Shown: positions 7,625 through 16,901, numbered from the stretch's first letter. The stretch: DNA of 46,125 bases from Candidatus Aminicenantota bacterium (GCA_020344415.1 CP070825.1:3417496-3463620); one strand, 5' to 3'. The notes: generated from the letters alone by a model not told the origin. Translations and numbers: made by a program.

Positions 7625-9062
7625 AATGAAGAAGCTCGTTAGCTTCTTATCCTTCCGAGTTTTAATCCACCTGATCTTGCTCAGGCCTTTCCTGAAATTG
7701 TTCTTTGGGATTAATGTTGCAGGAAGGAAGAATCTCTCCTCTCTAGAGCATTATATTATTATTTCCAACCATAACAGCCATCTGGACACCTTGCTACTGT
7801 TCTATACCCTGCCGGTTAAACATATCCTGGCGACTCGTCCAGTCGCAGCAGAAGAATATTGGTCTAAATCGAACGCCGCATTCAAACTTGTAAATTACCT
7901 CTTCCGTCCTATCTGGATCGTAAGAGATCAGAAAATTGAAGATCCTCTGAAAGAGATGAAAGAAGCGTTGGATTCTGGGCATAATATCATCATCTTTCCT
8001 GAGGGTACAAGAGGAGAACCTGGGCAGATAGGAAAATTCAAGACCGGGATTGGCAGGCTCGCTGTAGAATACAGGAGTGTCCCGATTATCCCTGTTTTTC
8101 TCTCCGGACCTGAGAAAGCATTCCCCAGGAAAAGCGCTCTTCCGCTCCCAATCTGGAACAATGTTACCGTGGGCCCTCCTCAAATGTTCGAAGGAGACAG
8201 CCTGGACATCACATCTTCTCTGGAAAAAATGATCCGGGAACTGTCTGAATCAGAAACCGCAAAAAGACACAGAAGACATAAACGCCCCAGGCCCGCATTT
8301 GCGTATGCTGTGCTGGGAATCGATGGTTCAGGGAAAAGCACTCTCTCCAGAATGATATCGAAAAAGCTATCTGACGCCCTTCGTGTTTGCCTGGTTAGTG
8401 ATAACCTCGAATTCTACGAGAGTGAAAATCAAAAAGAACTTCAGCCTTTGCTCACCGAGAAAGTCAGAGAAGCACTGGGCAGATATGCAAAGAAAGCAAA
8501 ATCATTAAAACATTACAGGATTCCTAAACTGGCCGAACTCCTGCTCCGCGACCATATTATGGGAGAGGTCCAGAGATGGTATTTACCTGATATCATTGTC
8601 CAGGATGGATGCCCTTTGCTCAATTTGGCAGCATGGGCAAAAATATACAGGGAAGAATACTTCAATGCGGAGACATGCTCTAAGGCCATAAAAGTTCTCA
8701 CAGGCAGAGGAAAAGAGTTCAGGAAAGATGATCCAATATTCACAGAAGCTCGTGAGCTGGCAGCACTAAAGCGCTTCAAACTCGACCATATGAGACTGCC
8801 AGATGCTGTGATATTTCTTGATGTGGCACCATCCGTTTCAATCCAAAGAATCAAGAGTAGAGGAGAGCAGAGGCAGGTCCATGAAACAGAAGAAAAATTA
8901 GCTAAGTTGCGTGAAGGCTACCGCCTGGTAACCCAGGTGGTAGAAAAAGAATTTAATATCCCCACTCGTATCCTTGATGGCGAGTCGGAAATCGATAAAG
9001 TAACTGCTTCAGCCATGGAATTTATCAAAGGCTTAAGCTTAAGAGAACCTGAACATGAATGA
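7614..9062 (+). CDS. PlsC-type acyltransferase fused to a thymidylate-kinase-like P-loop domain
   Basis: A 482-residue two-domain protein. Residues ~30-210 form a 1-acyl-glycerol-3-phosphate acyltransferase domain with the catalytic HX4D (His53-Asp58 in SNHNSHLD) and FPEGTR (128-133). A basic linker (TAKRHRRHKRPRP) leads to a P-loop kinase domain with GIDGSGKST (235-243), related to thymidylate kinase. It has a LID-like RIKSRGEQR segment and a GYRLV helix, but the TMP-kinase DR-(Y/H) motif is replaced by VQDGCP. The first domain should acylate lysophosphatidate at the membrane. The kinase substrate is unknown and, given the missing Arg and the operon, need not be dTMP. The ATG at 7614 overlaps the cdsA-like stop by 11 bp; an ATG at 7626 is the alternative. 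Confidence 0.85.
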   Translation: MRSKMKKLVSFLSFRVLIHLILLRPFLKLFFGINVAGRKNLSSLEHYIIISNHNSHLDTLLLFYTLPVKHILATRPVAAEEYWSKSNAAFKLVNYLFRPIWIVRDQKIEDPLKEMKEALDSGHNIIIFPEGTRGEPGQIGKFKTGIGRLAVEYRSVPIIPVFLSGPEKAFPRKSALPLPIWNNVTVGPPQMFEGDSLDITSSLEKMIRELSESETAKRHRRHKRPRPAFAYAVLGIDGSGKSTLSRMISKKLSDALRVCLVSDNLEFYESENQKELQPLLTEKVREALGRYAKKAKSLKHYRIPKLAELLLRDHIMGEVQRWYLPDIIVQDGCPLLNLAAWAKIYREEYFNAETCSKAIKVLTGRGKEFRKDDPIFTEARELAALKRFKLDHMRLPDAVIFLDVAPSVSIQRIKSRGEQRQVHETEEKLAKLREGYRLVTQVVEKEFNIPTRILDGESEIDKVTASAMEFIKGLSLREPEHE

Positions 9063-10053
9063 TAACAAAATTGAGGTTATCGCAACCACGATATCCGGTT
9101 CAATCAAAGATTGGGGAAAGGTCAAAAGGATCGTTCCTCTATTTAAAAAGCTTGGAAGGGAAGACGTCTCACTTCATGCAGTCGATAGCCACGCAGAAGC
9201 ACAGAGGCTAACCCGTGAACTCGTGGTGAAAGGACAGAGGACCATAATATCAGCCGGCGGTTCTGGCACATTTAACAAAGTCCTCGAGGGTTGCATCGAT
9301 TCCAACATTGAGCTCAAGAACATCACTCTGGGTTTCCTTCGAAAGGGATCAGCCGACCTAATCGGGAAGACACTGGGAATGCCTGATGATATAGAGAGCG
9401 CCATAGAGGTTTTTGTTGCATCACTGGCCAAGAAAAGAATGGTTAAGTGTGACGTTATAAGGGCAGTGAGTGGGGAAAAGCGTGTGAAGCCCCGCCACTT
9501 CATGGGTTATGGAGGAGCAGGGATCTTTGGCAGGATTCCGCACTACACAGAAAACCGTTTCATCAAATATTATAAGGGCATATTGGGTCAGTTATTTGGT
9601 GATCGAGGTCCATTTTTCGTCGGTGCACTGCTATCTGTCGTGGAGAAGGCAATCAAGCGGACTTGGAGAAAAAAAGTAGCTTGGACTATAACAGTAGATG
9701 GTAAAAAGGCCTCACAGGGCTATTATCAAGCAATGGTCATCGCAAACGGAGACTTAGGCCCTGATTTTCCGTTCGCAGAGTCAGTCCCGCTGGGCTCCGG
9801 AGATTTCTATCTGTTCGCAATCAGGGATATCGGGATGCTCAGTTTGCCCAGTCAATTCAAGCGGGCATGGGATTCTTCTATCATGATTCGGCCTGAACTC
9901 TGGGGATTTGAATCTTATCGTGTCGAAAAAACCCTGAAGATCGAACCTAAACACAGCAGGCCATTTCCTGTCAACATAGATGGTTCGACTATGACCTGCA
10001 GGGGTTCAGCGACTTTCAGAATCGTCGACCAGATAAACTTGATATCAAAATAA
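9055..10053 (+). CDS. Diacylglycerol kinase-like lipid kinase (DAGK catalytic family)
   Basis: A 332-residue protein of the DAGK_cat/YegS/BmrU type. It has the glycine-rich nucleotide loop SAGGSGTFNKVLEG (residues ~66-79) and GFLRKGSADLIGKTLG, equivalent to the usual G-x-x-P-x-GT-x-ND-x-A-R-x-LG. A C-terminal beta-sandwich ends in INGG/DGE-like VNIDGSTM. The family phosphorylates diacylglycerol or related lipids to phosphatidate-type products at the inner face of the membrane. Ser-Ala-Asp replaces the usual GTGND series, so substrate range is uncertain. The ATG overlaps the previous stop by 8 bp. With the upstream acyltransferase and cytidylyltransferase it gives two routes to phosphatidate and one onward to CDP-diacylglycerol. 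Confidence 0.82.
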   Translation: MNDNKIEVIATTISGSIKDWGKVKRIVPLFKKLGREDVSLHAVDSHAEAQRLTRELVVKGQRTIISAGGSGTFNKVLEGCIDSNIELKNITLGFLRKGSADLIGKTLGMPDDIESAIEVFVASLAKKRMVKCDVIRAVSGEKRVKPRHFMGYGGAGIFGRIPHYTENRFIKYYKGILGQLFGDRGPFFVGALLSVVEKAIKRTWRKKVAWTITVDGKKASQGYYQAMVIANGDLGPDFPFAESVPLGSGDFYLFAIRDIGMLSLPSQFKRAWDSSIMIRPELWGFESYRVEKTLKIEPKHSRPFPVNIDGSTMTCRGSATFRIVDQINLISK

Positions 10054-10077
10054 AAAAGGGGACAGTCCCCTTTTTTT
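10052..10077. terminator. Bidirectional terminator made from a GGGGACAGTCCCC palindrome
   Basis: An A-run, then GGGGA-CAG-TCCCC, then a T-run of seven: a stem of about eleven base pairs with a 3-nt loop. It sits between the convergent lipid operon and the lactate permease and overlaps both stop codon regions. It is one copy of a palindrome repeated elsewhere in the window. Confidence 0.8.
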
Positions 10078-11744
10078 CAAATCTTAAAAATCTGCAACAT
10101 GATAATACCTATGATGGCAGCAACAATGAGATAATAGGTCATGGGTATTAATGTCTTGCGAATGAGCAATCCTTCCTTTCCCAAAAGGCCAACAACTGCA
10201 GAGGCTGCCACAACATTATGAACACAAATCATATTCCCTGCTGCTCCCCCCACGGCTTGAAGAGCAACTATTACACCTGGAACAGCTCCTATTTTTAGGG
10301 CTGTGGCAAACTGAAAGAGCGAAAACATCATATTGCTAAACGTATTGCTGCCTGCAATGAAAGCACCCATCGCGCCTATGACGGCAGAAAACGCTGTCCA
10401 ACCTTTTCCTATCAATATTGCTGCTCCACTTGCGAGTATGATAGGCATTTTGTCTAATCCTCCAGGGACTCCACTGTTAATGAATACTTTAACCATCGGG
10501 ACAGCAAATCCGAGGGCAATAGCAGGGCCCAGAAGAGTTCTGAAGGAACGAATCACAGCTATCTGCACCTGTTTTTTAGAAGTCTTATGAATAAAGATTG
10601 TCAGAACTACTGCAACGAAAAATATAAATCCTGGCAAATAGATAGGCTGAAAACTAGTGCTGATAGAAGTCTGGAAAACATTTGTCCAGTTTAAAACAAC
10701 AGAAGCTAGGGTTTCCTTTAAGGGATTCCATAGACGACTGAAGAGGAGGAGTAAAGCAACCAGAAAATAGGGGAGCCATGCCTGAAAGATGCTCATTCTC
10801 GCCCTATTATCCTGCCAATCCTCGTGTTTCTGACCAGCCCACTCTTGGGGCCACGTTTCTTTGGATGGGAAATCCCATATGTCTTTTGGAACAAGGAAGC
10901 CAATTTTAGCCAAAGGAACAACTACCAAAAGACCTAAAAGAGACCCTAATAGAGACGGAAACTCAGGCCCCAGGAACAATCCAGTGAGTGTATAAGGCAG
11001 AGTAAAACAGAGGCCGGCAAAGAGGGCAAAAGGGAAAATGGATAGGCCTTCTTTCCAACTTCTTTTTCGACCGAAAAAGCGCGTCATCATGACTACGAGA
11101 ATTATGGGAATAAGTGTCCCTGTGATGCCGTGAATCAGAGCCACCTTACCTCCGATGGAGCTCAAATATGAAGGAAAATCTACATTATATGCGCCTAAAT
11201 AATCTATGACTTCGGTTTGACCGCTCAATCCCGCATTGACACCGATGAGGATAGGAGTGCCTATTGCTCCGAAAGAAACCGGAGTGCTCTGTATAATCAA
11301 AGAAACCATAACAGCTGCCATAGCTGGAAATCCGATGGCAACCAATAGAGGGGCGGCTACCGCAGCCGGTGTTCCAAATCCAGCAGAGGCTTCAATGAAT
11401 GAGCCGAAAAGGAAGGCAATTATAATTGCCTGAACTCGTCGGTCAGGCGATATGAGAAACATACTGCTTCGAATAGCAGAAATTGCGCCACTTTGCTGCA
11501 ACAGATTCAACAGAAGCACTGCACCCAAGACAATATAAAGGATTGAAGCGGCAGTAACCAAGCCATCAATAGATGCAGCCGCTACCTGGGGAAAGGGAAC
11601 CTTCCAAACAACTAGGGCTTCGAAAAAGGTGATGAGATAAGCAATGGGCATGGCCTTGGTTGCAGGCCACCTGAAAAGCACTATTAATCCAAATACTGAT
11701 ACAATCGGCAAAAGGGCAAAAAGAGCTAAAATACCCAAACTCAT
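10077..11744 (-). CDS. L-lactate permease family transporter (LctP/LldP)
   Basis: A 555-residue polytopic membrane protein with roughly 13-14 hydrophobic segments and hallmark stretches of the LctP family (TC 2.A.14): [20 protein letters not shown] early, [16 protein letters not shown] in the middle, and near the end the asparagine-rich [11 protein letters not shown] followed by [19 protein letters not shown]. These proteins import lactate or glycolate with protons. Length and ends are normal. The ATG at 11744 follows AAAGG about ten bases upstream. No lactate dehydrogenase or regulator is next to it, so in vivo substrate cannot be confirmed. It converges on the lipid operon and diverges from the MinD-like gene. 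Confidence 0.9.
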   Translation of the reverse strand: MSLGILALFALLPIVSVFGLIVLFRWPATKAMPIAYLITFFEALVVWKVPFPQVAAASIDGLVTAASILYIVLGAVLLLNLLQQSGAISAIRSSMFLISPDRRVQAIIIAFLFGSFIEASAGFGTPAAVAAPLLVAIGFPAMAAVMVSLIIQSTPVSFGAIGTPILIGVNAGLSGQTEVIDYLGAYNVDFPSYLSSIGGKVALIHGITGTLIPIILVVMMTRFFGRKRSWKEGLSIFPFALFAGLCFTLPYTLTGLFLGPEFPSLLGSLLGLLVVVPLAKIGFLVPKDIWDFPSKETWPQEWAGQKHEDWQDNRARMSIFQAWLPYFLVALLLLFSRLWNPLKETLASVVLNWTNVFQTSISTSFQPIYLPGFIFFVAVVLTIFIHKTSKKQVQIAVIRSFRTLLGPAIALGFAVPMVKVFINSGVPGGLDKMPIILASGAAILIGKGWTAFSAVIGAMGAFIAGSNTFSNMMFSLFQFATALKIGAVPGVIVALQAVGGAAGNMICVHNVVAASAVVGLLGKEGLLIRKTLIPMTYYLIVAAIIGIIMLQIFKI

Positions 11745-11935
11745 ATAAAAAACCTTTTGTCTCTCAACTCCTTAATATTCATAAGGAAAGATCAAGCCGG
11801 CAAATCTGTCCTTCTGACTATCTTCAATTCCTGAATCTTATAAAACAAGAAGACTCCCATGTCAAACAAGTAATTTAAATCGTTCTGCGTTTTATCTGGT
11901 TTAAACAGATATTGACATTATTTTGAATTAGGAGG

Positions 11936-11964
11936 TTGACTCAGGCATTTAATTTAAATATATT
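11936..11964 (+). promoter_or_regulatory. Sigma70-type promoter for the MinD-like operon
   Basis: TTGACT (11936-11941) and TATATT (11959-11964) are separated by 17 bp in an AT-rich segment. Transcription would start near 11971, about 27 bp before the ATG at 11998. Confidence 0.5.
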
Positions 11965-11997
11965 ATTTATAATAAGATATATAATCCATTGCTGACT

Positions 11998-12933
11998 ATG
12001 GAAGATTTGAATAATAAAAGAAAAGGCGAGGTTTGGGCAATTGGTGGAGCCAAAGGGGGAACTGGGAAGAGTTTTCTTACAAGCTCCATGGGCACTTATC
12101 TAGCTCTTAAGGAAAAGAGAGTCGTCTTAATAGACGTTGATATTGGGGGAGCAAACCTTCATTCATTTCTCGGAATAAAAAGACCAAAAAAATCTCTGAC
12201 AAATTTCTTTGAAAAAAAGACTCCTCTGAATAAACTCCTTGTCAGAACCAGCATCGGAAATATGTCTTTAATAACAGGAGACATCCATTCCCTTTCATCT
12301 GACAACATTAAATTTACTCAAAAACTCAAGTTGTTCAGACATATCATGAAATTAAATACAGACTATGCGCTCATTGATTTGGGTGGTGGAAGCCACAAAA
12401 ATACTATCGATGCATTTCTTATGGCTGACAAGACGATTGCGATTTTGGAACCGGAAATAACCGCGGTTGAAAATCTGTATCATTTTGTAAAAAATGCATT
12501 ATTCAGAAAAGTAAGGATGGCGCTAAGAGCTCATGGTTTCAAAGAAATGCTTGAGCATGTGTGGAATCGAAGAGAAAAGTACAGGATAAAAAATTTAAAA
12601 GAGCTTATCGATTGGCTCAAGGGCAGCTTTTCATATATTGAAGAAATTCTTGATGAGGAACTCTCTGATTTCTCACTATATATTGTGTTGAACAAGGTAA
12701 GAACAACTCAAGACATCGCAATGGGGGCCTCTCTGAAGAGCGTGATAATGAAATACTTGGGGATAAAAACAAAATATGTTGGCTACATCGAATATGATGA
12801 CTCTATCTGGAGGTCTCTCCGAAACGGGAGGCCATACATGCAGAATTATGCCTCGACTCCATGCGCAAAAGAGATAGAAACTATAGCGGAAAATTTGTTA
12901 GAGGAAAAAGAAATAAAAATATTAAAAGGCTGA
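11998..12933 (+). CDS. MinD/ParA-family ATPase
   Basis: A 311-residue deviant-Walker ATPase. The N-terminus has GGAKGGTGKS (residues ~16-25, signature lysine then GKS), followed by LIDVDIGGANLHSFLG and IDLGGGSH (switch region). A roughly 60-residue basic, helical insertion (KNALFRKVRMALRAHGFKEM onward) precedes the last strand, more like FlhG/MinD-type orphans than chromosomal ParA. Such ATPases dimerise on ATP and position complexes at the membrane or pole. No obvious amphipathic C-terminal membrane helix is visible. ATG 11998 is preferred over the in-frame TTG at 11989; neither has a strong ribosome site. The next gene starts 2 bp after its stop, indicating coupled expression. Confidence 0.85.
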   Translation: MEDLNNKRKGEVWAIGGAKGGTGKSFLTSSMGTYLALKEKRVVLIDVDIGGANLHSFLGIKRPKKSLTNFFEKKTPLNKLLVRTSIGNMSLITGDIHSLSSDNIKFTQKLKLFRHIMKLNTDYALIDLGGGSHKNTIDAFLMADKTIAILEPEITAVENLYHFVKNALFRKVRMALRAHGFKEMLEHVWNRREKYRIKNLKELIDWLKGSFSYIEEILDEELSDFSLYIVLNKVRTTQDIAMGASLKSVIMKYLGIKTKYVGYIEYDDSIWRSLRNGRPYMQNYASTPCAKEIETIAENLLEEKEIKILKG

Positions 12934-12935
12934 TC

Positions 12936-13487
12936 ATGCCAGAAGATGTGAACAAAAAGTATTTTGAGATTCTTGAAGTCAGTCCTGATGCATCGCTGTC
13001 CGAGATAAAAAACGCATACCTGCGTCTAAAAAAGTTGTACTCCTCTGATTCTATGGTTGTAATTCCTATTGCAGATGAATTTTCAAAAAGGAACCGCGAG
13101 GAGATACTAAAGAAGATTGAAAATGCCTATACAAAACTTATTGCTCTAATGGATACAGAGAAGAGCAAACCTGTTACTCAAAGAAAGCCTTCAGTCTCCG
13201 ATATTCCCAGTGAAAAGCATACAGAAAGTGTTTCTTTCAGTGGAGAGGCCTTGCGTCAAATAAGAGAAAAAAAGGGGGTTCAACTTTATGAGGTTGCTCT
13301 GGAAACAAAGATTCGTATCGAACTTCTTCAAAACATCGAACTAGAGAATTTTGAGGCTCTTCCTGCGGGGATTTATCTCAAAGCACACCTGATGAATTAC
13401 GCAAGCTTTCTCTCACTTGACGCCAAGAAAGTAGCAGAGGATTATATTCGCAGATATGAGGAACAGAAAAAGGAAAGCGAGGAGTAA
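12936..13487 (+). CDS. J-domain-like / RodZ-type helix-turn-helix protein
   Basis: A 183-residue soluble protein. Residues ~5-70 look like a J-domain (YFEILEVSPDASLSEIKNAY, later IENAYTKL) without an HPD tripeptide, so Hsp70 stimulation is doubtful. Residues ~100-180 are a RodZ N-terminal HTH_25 domain (ALRQIREKKGVQLYEVALET, NFEALPAGIYLKAHLMNYA). There is no membrane helix or periplasmic domain, unlike RodZ. RodZ HTH domains bind MreB rather than DNA, so this could be a cytoplasmic adaptor tying the neighbouring MinD-like ATPase to a partner. The ATG at 12936 lies 2 bp after the preceding stop; AAAGG upstream overlaps that gene's end. Confidence 0.8.
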   Translation: MPEDVNKKYFEILEVSPDASLSEIKNAYLRLKKLYSSDSMVVIPIADEFSKRNREEILKKIENAYTKLIALMDTEKSKPVTQRKPSVSDIPSEKHTESVSFSGEALRQIREKKGVQLYEVALETKIRIELLQNIELENFEALPAGIYLKAHLMNYASFLSLDAKKVAEDYIRRYEEQKKESEE

Positions 13488-13585
13488 TCCACAAGCTAAA
13501 TGCTGCTTTTCATCTTCATTCTTTTAGAAATTCAACCTTTTTAAGAAGATAGAAATACTCTGATCAAATATATAAGAGTTAAGCA

Positions 13586-14122
13586 ATGGCCGAGGTCAAA
13601 ACTTTCTCGCCTGTTAAACTCATCTGTGGGATTATCGCTTCTACAGAGCTCATTTTTATGAAGGCAGAAGAACATCTTGTTCGCCTCTATGGATCAATAG
13701 ACAATGCTTCTCCTCCTCTGAAGTTTAACTTCACAGACTATTACGAAAAACAAATGGGAAAAAATCTAAAAAGAAAATTCTTGAGTTCTGCCCATCTCAT
13801 CCAACCTGAAAAACTGAGTGAGATAAAACTCCGAACGAACGAAATTGAAGAAGAAATAAAGAAAGAGCTGAGCGCTGGCCATCGGATTGTCAACCTCGAC
13901 CCAGGCTATTTGACTCCTTCTGCCTTAATCATGGCCACGGTCAAGGATTTTGCCCATAGAATTCCACTCCAGCATGGAATATATGCCCACCTGGAGTTAT
14001 TGTTCGGCAAAAAAGAGGTCCACACATTGAGCTGGACCTATCCGGATTATAAAACCGAAGAATACCAGAATTTTTTTAGAGATGTAAGAAAGACATATCT
14101 TTCTCAACTCCGGAACACATAA
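13586..14122 (+). CDS. DUF4416 family protein
   Basis: A 178-residue soluble protein matching the DUF4416 pattern: KLICGIIASTELIFMKAEEH at the start, a central FTDYYEKQMG, the conserved RIVNLDPGYLTPSALIMAT and a C-terminal HTLSWTYPDYKTEEYQNFF followed by RKTYL. I know of no established biochemical role for the family. It lies 98 bp after the J/HTH protein on the same strand and is probably the third gene of that unit. It is followed by a 239-bp non-coding stretch with hairpin repeats. Confidence 0.85.
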   Translation: MAEVKTFSPVKLICGIIASTELIFMKAEEHLVRLYGSIDNASPPLKFNFTDYYEKQMGKNLKRKFLSSAHLIQPEKLSEIKLRTNEIEEEIKKELSAGHRIVNLDPGYLTPSALIMATVKDFAHRIPLQHGIYAHLELLFGKKEVHTLSWTYPDYKTEEYQNFFRDVRKTYLSQLRNT

Positions 14123-14203
14123 ACCCCATAAAAACTCATTGGACCTCTTCCATTTTGCCTGGCTAGGACCATTAACAGAACTTTCAGAAAAAAATATTCA
14201 GGA

Positions 14204-14243
14204 ATGTCTAAAGCGGCATCGGAAGATTTAGCCTTCTCAAGCC
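14204..14243 (+). repeat. Dispersed hairpin repeat, copy 1
   Basis: Shares AGCGGCAT, then one or two bases, then GAAGATTTAGCCTTC with the copy at 24546-24583, in non-coding DNA. The core folds as GAAG-loop-CTTC with outer GGC...GCC pairing. It lies after the DUF4416 gene, which points away from the convergent cysteine desulfurase end. Confidence 0.55.
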
Positions 14244-14256
14244 GTCACCAAGGGAA

Positions 14257-14271
14257 GCCGATTAAATCGGC
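14257..14271. terminator. Palindrome between convergent genes
   Basis: GCCGATTAAATCGGC is a perfect 6-bp stem with a 3-nt loop, located between the DUF4416 and cysteine desulfurase stops. There is no clear T-run, so a terminator role is only possible. The rest of 14272-14361 shows nothing recognisable. Confidence 0.35.
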
Positions 14272-14361
14272 CAGGCGAAGATGTTTGAGAATGCTCAGAC
14301 CATCGGGTTCAGAAAACACGCAACTTTTAATCGGCAGCGTAAAATGGAAGAGGACTACTTA

Positions 14362-15516
14362 CTATTCATCAATATCAAGTGCGGATATTTCTCTCAAATT
14401 TTTTACAATTTCTGGAAGTTCTTTCAGAACAATTTGGATATCCTCTTCTGTATTAAATCGCCCTACAGAAAATCGGATAGTTGAACGTGCAATTTCAGGC
14501 TTCAAGCCTATGGCGCTAAGTACATAGGAAACATCCTCTGTCCCTTCTGCGCATGCTGAACCTGTTGAGACACAAATCTCTTTAGTAGCTAAAGCCAATA
14601 AGATTGCCTCTGCTTCGAGCCCTGGAAAACAAAAACTCAAAGTGCCTTTTACCCTATTTTTATCGTGGCCGTTGAGTTTCACTTTTGGAATAGTCTCTTC
14701 TATCCCTTTTTTCAACTGCTCTGCAAGCTTTTCGATCCTTTTCTTGTCCTTGCTTCCCCTCTCCATCAAAACACGCACAGCCTCTCCAAAACCAACAATG
14801 CCGATTGTATTTTCTGTTCCAGCCCTCATTTCTCTCTCTTGATGTCCTCCGTATATAAGGGGCTTGATATTTGTGCCTTTCCGAATATAAAGAGCACCTA
14901 TTCCCTTAGGACCATAGATTTTATGGGAAGAAATAGAGAGGAGATTCACATCCAATTTTTTTACATCGACATCAATCTTACCAAAAGACTGAACCGCATC
15001 CGTGTGAACCAAAACTCCTTTTTCTCTGGCTATTTTGACTACCGATTCTATGGGCTGAATTGTCCCGATCTCGTTGTTTGCATGCATTATTGAAATGAGA
15101 GCTGTCTTGGGAGTGATGGCATTACTGAGAAAACCCAGGTCAATTGTGCCATACTGATCTACTGGAACGTAAGTAACCTTAATTCCTTTTTTTTCAAGAT
15201 ATCTAGCTGTTTCTATAACTGCCGGATGTTCAATTTCGGATGTAATGAATTCATCTTTTTCAGGGAAAGCATCCAATACACCGCGTATTGCAAAATTATC
15301 TGCCTCGGTTCCTGACCCGGTAAAGATTATCTCAGTTCTGGTGGCACCTATAGCTTTAGCAATGACCTCTCTTGTTTCTGTGACGATCTCTTTGACTGCT
15401 CTCCCTATAGGATAGAGAGAAGATGGGTTCCCGAAATGTTCCCGAAGAAAATGAGACATCTTCTCCTGGGCTCCAGGGTCAAGAGGAGTCGTCGCATTGT
15501 TATCCAGATAAATCAT
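14362..15516 (-). CDS. nifS: Cysteine desulfurase (NifS/IscS family)
   Basis: A 384-residue PLP enzyme opening with IYLDNNATTPLDP. The PLP lysine is in SSHKIYGPKG, the aspartate in HTDAVQSFGK, and the catalytic cysteine loop is STGSACAEG. A conserved HQEREMRAGTEN follows. It converts cysteine to alanine and delivers persulfide sulfur for Fe-S clusters or thiolation. The loop places it with NifS/IscS (group I) rather than SufS. ATG 15516 matches the family start; a TTG at 15519 precedes it, and GAGAGG upstream serves either. It is the last gene of the minus-strand aminotransferase-PGDH-DUF1015 run, 24 bp from DUF1015, and no IscU or IscR gene is near. An alternative use is sulfur supply linked to serine/cysteine metabolism. 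Confidence 0.92.
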   Translation of the reverse strand: MIYLDNNATTPLDPGAQEKMSHFLREHFGNPSSLYPIGRAVKEIVTETREVIAKAIGATRTEIIFTGSGTEADNFAIRGVLDAFPEKDEFITSEIEHPAVIETARYLEKKGIKVTYVPVDQYGTIDLGFLSNAITPKTALISIMHANNEIGTIQPIESVVKIAREKGVLVHTDAVQSFGKIDVDVKKLDVNLLSISSHKIYGPKGIGALYIRKGTNIKPLIYGGHQEREMRAGTENTIGIVGFGEAVRVLMERGSKDKKRIEKLAEQLKKGIEETIPKVKLNGHDKNRVKGTLSFCFPGLEAEAILLALATKEICVSTGSACAEGTEDVSYVLSAIGLKPEIARSTIRFSVGRFNTEEDIQIVLKELPEIVKNLREISALDIDE

Positions 15517-15543
15517 CAAATATATCCTCTCTTTCTACAATTT

Positions 15544-16869
15544 TTACTCGTCTAGGGGATTTAAGACCAAGCCAGACTTAAGTTTTGGATAAAAATCTGT
15601 CGATTTTTGGGGCATGAGCTCTCCATTCTCGACAACTTCTCTTATTTGATCTAGAGATACAGGCTTAAGGAAGAAAATCATCTGAAATTCGCCCTCGATT
15701 ACTTTTTGCAGGCCCAGATCAAGTTTTCTTATATAGCTCACGTTATTCTCCAATGAGAAAGGTTCAGAACTAAGGGCTTGAAGCTTATCAATAATAAGAG
15801 AATGAAGAATGGCCACATCCAATCGTTTCCACTCTCTGGATCTCTCATCCTCTATTTCTGTATCTAGAATATCTTCGGATTTGAGCTTGAAGATGAAAAA
15901 TTTCTGGAACTGAGAAACAAAGGCTGCAAAAGTGTGGTTCTCACTGCGTATCTTTTCCCGAATATCCTCGACTATGAACCTGTCAGAGAAGTCCTTCCAG
16001 CTTACCTCGGAGATATCAAAATAAGGGGAAAAAAGTTCTCTAAATCCCTCTTCGGACAGCTTGTCTAAGCCTCTCACTAGCCTGTATGTAGGGAGTATCA
16101 CCAAGCCAGGGTCATCGAGCCGAAAAAGCGTCATCATGATGAAATTAAAAGGCTCATCATCCATGATCTCTTTCCCTTTTTCAATCATCTCCTTGCGGAA
16201 GTTAAGAGAGGTCTCATACCGGTGATGCCCATCAGCAATGATTAGCACCTTATCAGCCATGGCTTCCTGAATCCTCTGGATGGATTCTTGCTCCTTGATT
16301 ATCCACAGCCTGTGAATGAAGCCATCCTCATCTTTCACTTCCCCTCCAGGCTCTGCTTTTTCTTTAGCCCACTCTATTGCATTTGTGACATCTCTCTCGT
16401 CATCTTTGTAAAGCAGGAAAATCTGGCCCGTGTTAGCGTTTGTAGCACGCAGAAGGTTCAGCCGGTCGATCTTGTGTTTGGGAAAAGTTTTTTCATGCGG
16501 GAGAACTTTTCTCGAAGAGAACTCTTCAAGTTTCACTCTAGCAATGAGCCCCATTCTCTTTTTGTGCGCGCCATCAACCTTGTATTCCTGTTCATAAATA
16601 TATAGAGCTTTGCTGTCTTCTCTAATCAGTATTCCTTCGCTTTCCCATTTATCCATGTAAATATTGGCTCTTCTGTATTTATCTTTTTCTGGGTGCTCAG
16701 GATCATCATCCTTTCCCAGAATGATCCTTACCACATTATGAGGATTCCTCTCATAATACTCTTCTTGCAACTGAGGGGGAATTCTGTCGTAAGGCTCAGT
16801 AATGACTTCCTCCAATTTTACTTTCTCACTGTTATATCTCAATCCTTTGAACGGTCTTATATCAGCCAT
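15544..16869 (-). CDS. DUF1015 family protein, possible small-molecule kinase
   Basis: A 441-residue soluble protein with the DUF1015 pattern: MADIRPFKGLRYN and EVITEPYDRIPP at the start, NPHNVVRIILGKDD, RMGLIARV, then LPHEKTFPKHKIDRLNLLRA. Further on are VLIIADGHHRYETSLNFR and a C-terminal region ending in PQKSTDFYPKLKSGLVLNPL. The HEKT/HHRYET segments look catalytic. DUF1015 is often placed with the ParB-like fold, where free-serine kinases (SerK, SbnI) occur; a role in phosphoserine metabolism is therefore an inference, supported by the adjoining PGDH and aminotransferase. The ATG at 16869 has AGGAGA five bases upstream. It lies 32 bp after the PGDH stop. Confidence 0.85.
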   Translation of the reverse strand: MADIRPFKGLRYNSEKVKLEEVITEPYDRIPPQLQEEYYERNPHNVVRIILGKDDDPEHPEKDKYRRANIYMDKWESEGILIREDSKALYIYEQEYKVDGAHKKRMGLIARVKLEEFSSRKVLPHEKTFPKHKIDRLNLLRATNANTGQIFLLYKDDERDVTNAIEWAKEKAEPGGEVKDEDGFIHRLWIIKEQESIQRIQEAMADKVLIIADGHHRYETSLNFRKEMIEKGKEIMDDEPFNFIMMTLFRLDDPGLVILPTYRLVRGLDKLSEEGFRELFSPYFDISEVSWKDFSDRFIVEDIREKIRSENHTFAAFVSQFQKFFIFKLKSEDILDTEIEDERSREWKRLDVAILHSLIIDKLQALSSEPFSLENNVSYIRKLDLGLQKVIEGEFQMIFFLKPVSLDQIREVVENGELMPQKSTDFYPKLKSGLVLNPLDE

Positions 16870-16901
16870 ATCTCCTCCATAATAATCTTATCCCGCTGAA
16901 G

